Below are positions 56,741 through 64,000 of a stretch of DNA of 64,000 nucleotides, piece by piece. A model generated the notes under the pieces. The model saw nothing but the letters and a program-made list of their open reading frames with translations. It did not search any database and had not been told where the DNA came from. Position 1 is the stretch's first letter, and every line of letters begins with the position of its first letter. The stretch comes from Acanthosoma haemorrhoidale. Its lineage: Eukaryota; Arthropoda; Insecta; Hemiptera; Acanthosomatidae. The position numbers and the translations under genes were made by a program. The DNA lies in the NCBI GenBank assembly GCA_930367205.1, contig OV884011.1:112025139-112089138 (forward strand). Direction: 5' to 3'.

Positions 56741-56923
56741 CCCACTTAATAATGCCGTAGAACCGTACTCTCATAAGTATAAATAGTTTATACAGCTATC
56801 AATAATTAGACATGAATATAACATTGAAAGCTTAGCTAGAGAAGTATATATAACCTACTTATCATGTATATAGACCAGAATTTTTACAAAATACAACAAT
56901 AGTTAATAAAATTATGTTTACAG
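56741..56923. other. intron end before the TM4 exon
   Basis: AT-rich sequence ending in an ATTATGTTTACAG acceptor. Nothing else is seen. Confidence 0.6.
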
Positions 56924-57034
56924 ATTTTTGGTCTCTTGCCTCTTGTGCTGGGGTGTGCCAGCGCTAGCTGTGGCAGCTGCATTCGCAGTGACCGATGCCC
57001 ACCACCTTGATCATATGTTTAAAGTCAACTGCTG
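56924..57034 (+). CDS. class B GPCR, exon with TM4
   Basis: A 111-base exon between TTTACAG and GTAAGT. One base completes a split codon, and two bases (TG) are carried to the next exon. The translation reads FLVSCLLCWGVPALAVAAAF, then AVTDAHHLDHMFKVNC and a split Trp. The helix with W-G-x-P and the Cys-Trp at the second extracellular loop are class B hallmarks: the loop Cys forms the disulphide to TM3 and is followed by Trp. Joined to 61685 the Trp codon is restored (TG plus G). The preceding exon must leave two bases, which the exon at 12830-12935 does not, so at least one exon (TM3 and its loop) is missing between them. Confidence 0.85.
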
Positions 57035-58913
57035 GTAAGTGCAATCTTTTTTGTTTTTTATAATACCAAATCTAAAACCTTGAATAGAAATGATAACATG
57101 TACTTAGATAGATGCAATGGAGAGGGTCTCATAAAAATTTATCGGTCCGAGAACTAGGCCTATGGCCCTTTTTATCAGTCCCTTTATTATACCCACCCCA
57201 TTCTGCTGTTCCTCCTATAATCTACCAGCCCACCTAGTGGGATTCTATGGCAGCCTAAGATGAAAAACCTTCGTTTGCTGAATGCCTCGCACTCTCTTAA
57301 AAAGTGTTAGGAGTTTTCCTCCTCCAATTTGCATTTAGGCAAATGGGATTCTGAGATACGCCTATTCTAACATCACGGATTCATCGGAAAAAAATAGAGT
57401 AATATATACTAAAAATTTAACAATTTTAAAATTCATGAATTTTAATATTAAACGTCCATATGATGTCTAAGCGATGCCCATGGCTTCGCCCTTGAAAATG
57501 ATTGAAGTTAAAAATGCTTTGGATTCACCAATGCAAAAAAATTCAAAATGCTTTAAACTAGTACTTATTTAATTGACTTTAGTATATTTACATATAGTGA
57601 ACGTATATATGAAACACGTCATATCTAGAGGCCTCTTTTAAATTAATATTAAACTATCGCTCAACACTAAACAAAAAATAGTCCTATGTTTTTTTGTTTA
57701 TATGAAATTATTCATTAATATTAAATAAACAAAAAACTACAGTAAACGAAAAGAAAAACACCACAAAAAAAATACATCCTTTACCGGTAATAGTTCTGGC
57801 TCATGTGTGTGTGTACTTTCATATTCATACATGCATTCTTGAGAAGTTCTGTGTACATGACGTTGTTGTATACAATGGTTGGCCAATGTTAGCCAGTCGC
57901 GATATACAGAGCTTGGTCCTTTTGTAGGTGGTGAATAAAAACCATAAATAAACAAATTATAAATAATATTCATAACAATAAACTTCGTGCTAACTGTTAT
58001 TTGTTTAGTTTTAATCCAGAATGGTTTGTAATAATGTGGTCGGAGGTAAACAAGTTTTTGAGTAAACTCAATAATAGATTGAATGGCAAAATCTTTTGTA
58101 TTATATATGACTCTCAACCTATAACAGGAGGGTGGGGGAACACCGGTACCCTGTACTTATACAAACAACACACAACAACAATCTCCCCATAAACTAATTA
58201 TATTTTAAGCGGGTTTCACGAACAATTGACTTAAAGCTTTAAATTCTAGAATATGAAACATAAAATAAAAAAAAAAAAATATATATATATTCAATAATCC
58301 ATTAAATATATAGTCTTATACAAAGGCATAAATGATCAAAATGGTGAGGGATGTTCACTAAGCACTGAAATAGTGTTAACCTGCTTGAGGGTAATTACCT
58401 ATTCTTATAGCATAATTGATTAGGTGACTACCCAAAATCATATGAGGGAACTGAACTGGAAATTATTATAGAATAAAAAAAAATATAAGAACAGTAGCAC
58501 TATTTTCTGCTTGGCAAAGTTATAATTAATTTTTGGTCAAACGCCTCCGCTAATTGAATCTCTGCCAGCAGATACTCTTGCAAAGGATATTCCACTTGAG
58601 GCAGCCATGTTAGATTAACTCAATTAATTGTTCCTTCACAAATAAGTTAAAAATCCATTTCGAGCCTTTGCTGAAATTATATTAAAGTTAAATTAAGCAG
58701 ATAACCACTGCTCTGAGTAGTTGTTAACCGGTCCGTGAAGCCGAGTGACCTCGTTCAATTTCCTATGATGGATTAAAGGTGACACGGTTTTAATTCAATT
58801 TCAAAAGGTCAATAGTGTAAGCCTTGAGGTAGTAAACATGTATATGTTACACATCGTTTCGATGTTCATTTGTCAAAACCTGAATTCATACATTATTACT
58901 ATAATGTTATAAT
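57035..58913. other. intron, nothing recognised
   Basis: AT-rich intronic sequence with an A/T-rich (TA)n tract near 58275-58290. The 126-codon minus frame at 57737-58117 and its + overlap at 58001-58192 have no known domain and are not called. Confidence 0.5.
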
Positions 58914-59022
58914 AAAATCTAACCTATATGTTACTCTATATGTCCAACCTATATAAATATAAAATCTAACCTATATGTTACCCTATTTGTCTAACCAATA
59001 TAAATCTAAACTATAAGTTACA
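58914..59022. repeat. 47-bp minisatellite, about 2.3 copies
   Basis: Units starting AAAATCTAACCTATATGTTA at 58914 and 58961 match over 47 bases with a handful of differences (ACTCTATATGTCC against ACCCTATTTGTCT). A partial third unit (AAACTATAAGTTAC) follows to about 59022. Confidence 0.8.
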
Positions 59023-59689
59023 ATAAAATCCCTTTGTTTCATCATTAGTTTACGGCTTAATATCTGAAGACATACGCTGAAAAAACGATAAAAACTTTAA
59101 CTTTAACACCCGCCACTAACGTCCTAATAAATCTTCTTTTTACGGAATATCTGCATCGAGTAACTAATGGAGTAAATGCCACTTCTAAATATATTTTACA
59201 ATATATTACAATAAAACTCTAAAGCGCTGTTCACAGGAAAAGGATAAAAATTGTTATCTGAGGAAGAACCCCGTCAAAGGGCACACAGTTGACAACCGAT
59301 CGAAGTGGAAAGACCAGCTGATTTACCCTCCAATTTTCAAGGATGAAAGGTCCAGAAAATTGTCCCCTATCCTTCAGTTCAAATGATCTAATCTTCTTTT
59401 ATCACGGTCGTTACAACAAATTAAGTTTATTTTCTGCAGTGGCATTGACAGGATCGAAGGCATTTGTACAGTTGTATATGTTTTATTTCTATTATACATC
59501 AATTAGGTCTTCAATTACGTTAAAATTATGAGGGAAGGTGGAGGTACCACCACGTTCGACTTAAAACCATTTGATTTACAACCAAAGCAATCTGATCTAT
59601 TTCATATATTTGTTTTAATAAAACTGTTTTACTTCCCGAAGTAATACAGTAGCCTTATAATATTTAAACTGGAGAATAGCACTGAGATT
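59023..59689. other. intron spacer
   Basis: No gene. A 62-codon frame at 59343-59531 has no recognised domain. The GAGGAAGAACCCCGTCAAAGG block at 59260 resembles no element I can name. Confidence 0.5.
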
Positions 59690-60060
59690 TAGGACGTTTC
59701 CAGAATGGTATCATGCAAAAGTGGTCCGACATACCTCTCTCGAGAGGTTAAAGAACCTGCACCCGTTGCTTGATGTGCCGTCGGTGCATGAATTCAACCG
59801 CCGGAGACACATCAAGTTTTTCGACGCGTTGCAGCACTACACAAATCCAGTGTTTAACACTATGTAGTGTTTAACATTATTTAACACCCCTCCCGAATCG
59901 ATAGCAACAGACTATCGGGGAAAATTTAGGTTAAGAATTAGTATGTAAGTTAGTTTTAAGTTTTTTGTTTGATCAAAAAGGTGTGCCCCATCACCTTATA
60001 GAGTACTCAAAGTAGTCACGTACAGTGTGTATCATTGTAGTTGTATTAATTATGTACCTT
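59690..60060 (+). pseudogene. LINE tail, second family, 5'-truncated copy
   Basis: The + strand reads TSLERLKNLHPLLDVPSVHE, then RRRHIKFFDALQHYTNPVFN, ending in a stop. It matches the C-terminus of the LINE at 28750-30177 (TSLERLKNADLHPLLGVPL and RRHIKFFDSLQHLTNPVFN). The 3' untranslated parts also match: TATCGGGGAAAATTTAGGTT, then a GGTG(T/A)GCCCCATCAC block near 59985, and GTATATCATT. It is truncated to about 370 bases. Confidence 0.85.
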
Positions 60061-61684
60061 CATAAAACAGAATTCAGGCCTTGTATAGAATGGCTGATGA
60101 TCATTTCTACGTCTTCACCAGAAAAATAGTCTGATAAGGATATCTAGTTAGTTCATAGTTCTGGACTAAGTATTGAAAATGATATCCTTTATTTTTAGAT
60201 AATTGGTTTAACTTTATTCAAGACATCGTCTTTTATAGTAACACCAACCCTTGATTGTTCGGGAGCTTTCAGTTTGTTTCTACTCAAGTTGACGAATCCT
60301 CTTACTTTTAATTGTTCATTGCATAGATTGGATAGAGTCCATGGTAGTTGCTGGAGATATTGTTGGTGGAAGAAGAATCCATCACAGTTTTACTCTTTAA
60401 TATTTTCTACTGGGGATTCATTGTTAGCCTTGAATTTCTATATGACTAGATGTATTTTCTGAAATAACAGCATAGGGTAATGTCAGAAAGATTTTAGATT
60501 TTGATCATATTTATCACTGTACAACATTCTGACCTACTATGAATGTCTGCATCAGGACACAGTTTGAGATGAGAACAAGAGTTATGTCTGTGGTCTCTTT
60601 TCTTTCAGTATTTGTTCCAGGTTCTGTACATTGTCAAAGGGAAGGAAAGTGTTATTTAATCCTTTAAGTGTTGTTGATATTTAACTGAGAAGTTTCAACA
60701 AGCTATAATTGCAGATCAGTAGAACCTCATCGGTTACAATACTGTCAGTGCAAAAAAAAAAATTAAATTAAAAAAAACCGAAGTATTTAAAAAAAGGTGT
60801 TATTTTCACCCTCAACCTTGTTGAGCAAGTTACAAATTTTGTAATAAGTTAGTGGATAAATCTTGCTGTTTCTTGTGATAATATAACTTCATCAGTAACT
60901 GTTTTGTTTCGACATCATTTCATCTGCCTTTTTGCTAGTTTATTCAACATTTTTACAAGTGTGACATTTTTATTCAAATGACAGCAGTAAAACAAGATGA
61001 TTATTTTTGCTTTTGTTTTTAACTTCAGAGTGCAATCAAAACTATAAGAAATTCAAAGGAAATGAATTGTACAGTATAGGGAACACTGTCCAAAAATGTC
61101 AATGTGTTTGATGGATCCTGATATCTTTTTGAAACTATGATATCACAGATAAATGTTATATTTAAATTCTTTACAATTAATTTATATGGTCTGATTTAGA
61201 TGAAAACTGAGGAATAAAACTATAAAAAATTTCAAAACCTCCCTTGCATACATCTGCTAAATTTCAGAAATATATCTTAATCTATTCTTCAGAAATTAAT
61301 ATTTCTCATCAAAAATAGGTCAGCTAAGAATAACATTTTGAGCTCAAATACTTAAGTTTAACTGTGAATGTCTCAAGTTTAGTAAATCTGAGGATTACTG
61401 TCATTTTTTAATTATTTGTTACTTATGGACAAATGGTTTCATCAACATATAATAGTAGGCTGCCTTGGGTTTTTATATAAATTTTATAATTTCACTTGGA
61501 ATGTATCATATGTGTTATTGCAGCCAGGAATTCAGATAAATAGAATAAAAATCAATTCTATTTACCTCTGATACCTATGAGATGCCTTATTAATATTCAG
61601 TAGATGTTTATGTATGTTGCAATACAAAAAAAAAACTGTAAGAAACAAATTGCATTCTAATACAAATATAATTTTTTTTAACAG
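60061..61684. other. intron, nothing recognised
   Basis: AT-rich intronic DNA. A 62-codon + frame at 60274-60462 shows no known domain. The stretch ends in an AATTTTTTTTAACAG acceptor for the TM5 exon. Confidence 0.5.
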
Positions 61685-61828
61685 GTTTTCAGAAAATAAA
61701 ATTTACCTATTGACGTACAGCTTCCCGGCTCTTTGTCTACTCACAGGATCTGCTTGTGCTTTGATCAAATCAAGAGTTTCCCTTGAGTACAGACTCCGGA
61801 TGGAAGCTGATGTGAAGTCCCGGTCAAG
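61685..61828 (+). CDS. class B GPCR, exon with TM5 and third intracellular loop
   Basis: A 144-base exon between AACAG and GTAAAT. The first base completes the Trp codon begun in the previous exon, and two bases (AG) are carried forward. The translation reads FSENKIYLLTYSFPALCLLT, then GSACALIKSRVSLEYRLRME and ADVKSRSR. A polar start after C-W, a helix with Y-x-F-P-A-L and a basic, charged end fit the second extracellular loop, TM5 and the G-protein-coupling loop of a Methuselah/secretin-type receptor. Flanking phases match the neighbouring exons exactly, which is strong support. The internal ATG at 61614 is in the intron and irrelevant. Confidence 0.88.
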
Positions 61829-62199
61829 GTAAATATTAAATGACAATAATAGTGTTTCATGTCTAATAATTGTTGGCATAGTCCGTCAAAAACGTTCTGG
61901 GTGAACATAAGTAAAGCTGTGGAGAGGCAGCAGGTGTTTTATTTCTTAAAGATATGGAGTTTCACATCTTTACCTACCTCCTCTTCTTTGATAATATACG
62001 CGGTTTGCCTTTTTAATCATGTTAACATGGAACTAGCTCAACTATACCAATCCTGCTTATTACTTTACCAAGGTGGTTGTAATCTTCTGTGGTCTTCATT
62101 TCTATTCTGTTACATGAAATATATATATTTTATACACTCAAGCTAATGCACTTTTCTATTACTTCTCCAATTTGCTCTTATTATTGTAATTTTTGTAGT
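61829..62199. other. intron start, nothing recognised
   Basis: The intron begins GTAAAT. A 95-codon + frame at 61859-62146 has no recognised domain. The RTE-like relic follows. Confidence 0.5.
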
Positions 62200-62700
62200 A
62201 ACTCTGTTATTAGGTTAATGTCATCTGCATAAATGACAGATTGTATCTGAACAAACCACATGTTCCACTGTTTGGGCTGTCCTTTTTTTACCTATTTCGA
62301 TGATAAAAGCATAAAAGAACAAAGGGCTTATGCTACTACTACTATTGTTTGACTCTCTGGTGTGTTGGTTAAGGATTTAATAACATTCCGTTAATTCCAA
62401 CAATACATTTTGATTTATGGTATATTGATTTAGATTTAATTCCCTTTATCTCTTTTCCATGATGATGCTACATTAGATAGGCATATTGGCCAGTGATTAT
62501 TACAGTCAGATTGATTTTCTTTCTTATGGACAGCTTCTATTTTATTATATTGCCATTCCTTAGGGATCAATTTCTCACCCTGTATTTTTTGGAATAGGGT
62601 CTACAATGCACTTATCATTTCCTGGCCTCTAAACTTGAATTTCTGACACAATGTTGTCGATTGCTGCAGCTTTCCCCAATTTCTTAATTTAATTAGATAC
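62200..62700 (-). pseudogene. RTE-like LINE reverse-transcriptase relic
   Basis: Minus-strand pieces in order begin with fingers having GEKLIPKEWQYNKIEAVHKK followed by ENQSDCNNHWPICLSNVAS, equivalent to 'I-P-x-x-W-x-x-x-x-I-x-P-I-Y-K-K-G-D-x-x-x-C-x-N-Y-R-x-I-S-L'. Next is SPLFFYAFIIEIGKK, equivalent to motif B ('L-S-P-L-L-F-N'). Motif C reads VIYADDINLITEL with YADD at 62220-62231. Many stops and frame changes are present. The family resembles RTE-type elements by motif spelling only, and it is unlike either jockey-type LINE in this window. It lies antisense in the last sampled intron of the receptor. Confidence 0.65.
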
Positions 62701-63551
62701 AATTAGCAACATATTCTATTGAATAATGTAAAACCTGGGTAGGTACTACTTTCTGGGGAAAAAATAGTCCAAGCCAACTTAAAAACTGCTGCAAGATAAG
62801 TTTTCCAAGGTCTATAAGATACATTGATATTGACTGTCATGGAATCAAATCTTCCAGGTTCTATATAAGTCTGCTTTAATATATATTCTGAAATGATGCA
62901 ATACAAGCTGCTCAATCTGAACTAAATAAATCAATACTGTGCACCAATCTAAATATCTAATGAAAGAATCAAGGCCTCTGTGCTCTGGAGCTCTACTGTT
63001 CAAACTTATATTACTGTTGGTACTTTCTAGCTCTGAAGGTAGGACATTCTTAGACAGCATAAAACTGGAACATCAACTAGATGGTAAAAAGAAGCCAAGT
63101 GATTATGAAGTCTATTGGCCAAGGCTCACAGATGAGGAAACTGAAATGGTAGGCCATGTTTTGGGATTCATAATATCAGAAGCACAAAGCAATGGCCCAT
63201 TTGAATATATTGAGGAATCAGGCACATAAAGACTCTCTCCATCAAATGACAAAGCTCTTTGGTTTAATCAAGACAGGAAGGATACTCAGGGTCAGTGACT
63301 TAAATGGACAGGCTGGGGCTAAGCCTACACATTTACAGTTTGTAACTTTACAATAAGAAATTTTCTTTTAACATGCTAACTTTTCATATAGTAAAATACA
63401 TCGTAATTCCCTAAGGGTTTTACCATTTTTGTTAATGTACTAAAGTTTCTTTAAAATCTCAAATGATTTCTTATTTGAAATTTTGAGAATTTCCAAAATC
63501 TGAATATTTCCATTACATCCAAAAATAGATAAATTTTACTTTTATTTTCAG
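62701..63551. other. intron before the TM6-TM7 exon
   Basis: A 96-codon + frame at 62939-63229 starts with MHQSKYLMKESRPLCSGALL and then a hydrophobic LLLVLSS, but no domain is recognised and no splice junction ties it to the receptor. The opposite-strand frames at 62703-63060 could be decayed upstream parts of the RTE-like element. The intron ends with a TTTTATTTTCAG acceptor. Confidence 0.45.
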
Positions 63552-63735
63552 AATGTCAACCTCAGGACGACTTGAACTTTCACTTTATGCTAGATTTGTT
63601 GCTCTTCTTACTATAATCGATATTTGTGGTGCACTTCACATGGCGACAAATTCTTATTTCTTTTGGGTCGCTTACAATGTTCTTCATGCAGTTCAGGGTG
63701 TACTTATGGCCTTATCAGCTACTTGCAATTCACAG
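63552..63735 (+). CDS. class B GPCR, exon with TM6 and TM7
   Basis: A 184-base exon between TTTTCAG and GTAAAT. Its first base completes an Arg codon (AG plus A), and the frame continues MSTSGRLELSLYARFVALLT, then IIDICGALHMATNSYFFWVA and YNVLHAVQGVLMALSATCNS. Two hydrophobic helices separated by a short loop, with a Q-G in the last helix, fit TM6, ECL3 and TM7 of class B receptors (family pattern 'L-Q-G-x-x-x-F-x-x-x-C'). The Met at 63553 is internal, not a start. The exon ends after 61 full codons, and the cytoplasmic tail must lie beyond. I infer a Methuselah-like or secretin-like receptor, with the ligand unknown. Confidence 0.88.
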
Positions 63736-64000
63736 GTAAATGGTTAATCATTAAAGTTTCTTATTATTTATTCATCTATCTTATTTTGAAAAATTTAATA
63801 ATCAGTAGATTTCACTTCTTACCATTTATGTATAAAAAAATGAAGTATGTTATTATCATAAAAGGGTGAAATTTTCACAGTAAACTCAGATTTTATATAA
63901 ACTTGACAAAAAAACATTACAAATGTACCTAGATGTATAAAAATGTATGTGTACATGTGTATAAAATAAAATTTAATTCCTTAGCATCCCTAGGGAGGGG
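63736..64000. other. intron following the TM7 exon
   Basis: The intron begins GTAAATGG and runs to the window edge. No further exon was recognised. The 81-codon frame at 63624-63869 overlaps the exon out of phase and is not a gene. Confidence 0.6.

Noticed and set aside
62939..63229. 96-codon + strand frame with a hydrophobic start, considered as a secreted protein or receptor exon
   Set aside because: It lies between two receptor exons that join in phase without it. No signal-cleavage or domain evidence, and it overlaps possible LINE debris on the other strand.
1..64000. CRISPR arrays, bacterial operons, phage or plasmid features
   Set aside because: No regularly spaced identical repeats and no prokaryote-like gene organisation. 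Introns, LINEs and LTR elements show a eukaryotic nuclear genome.

Overview
This is an AT-rich, gene-poor stretch of an animal nuclear genome, most likely an arthropod (the jockey-type, BEL/Pao, Ty3/gypsy, P-element-like and Tc1-like relics together suggest one; a crustacean such as a parasitic copepod is only a guess). It has no operons, ribosome binding sites, CRISPR arrays or intact non-transposon single-exon genes.

The only host gene I can support is one class B (Methuselah/secretin-like) G-protein-coupled receptor on the + strand. Four exons were found: 12830-12935 (TM2), 56924-57034 (TM4), 61685-61828 (TM5) and 63552-63735 (TM6-TM7). The last three join in phase. The first is separated from the second by about 44 kb, and the TM3 exon that should lie in that gap was not found. 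The gene continues past the right edge, and its amino-terminal exons were not identified.

Almost everything else recognisable is mobile-element debris, mostly on the minus strand and largely inside the large intron. From left to right: a BEL/Pao pol relic (6948-10600) split by a mag/K02A2.6-like gypsy relic with one LTR; two related, deleted Ty3/gypsy copies in the same orientation (about 14.1-16.9 kb and 17.24-20.73 kb, the second with both LTRs and a primer-binding site); a solo LTR (20.9 kb); a jockey-family LINE fragment (22.9-24.0 kb) next to a tRNA-like SINE; a ~600-bp insertion inside another repeat (24.5-25.1 kb); a second LINE family (28.7-30.2 kb, with a tail copy at 59.7 kb); a Tc1-like MITE (30.6-31.1 kb, second copy 52.6-53.1 kb) followed at once by a solo LTR with an internal tandem duplication; a P-element/THAP9-type transposase relic (37.0-38.1 kb); the best-preserved LINE (38.7-40.9 kb, 582-codon reverse transcriptase ORF) facing an inverted deleted copy (42.1-43.5 kb); a Tc1/mariner transposase relic (54.7 kb); an old jockey tail (56.2-56.7 kb); and an RTE-like reverse transcriptase relic in the last intron (62.2-62.7 kb).

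The remaining tens of kilobases are low-GC sequence with no supportable gene. I found no novel multi-gene system. The points most worth following are the incomplete receptor gene, the P-element relic, the new-looking Tc1 MITE family, the nested retrotransposons and the inverted LINE pair. All homology calls rest on motif reading by eye, not on database searches.
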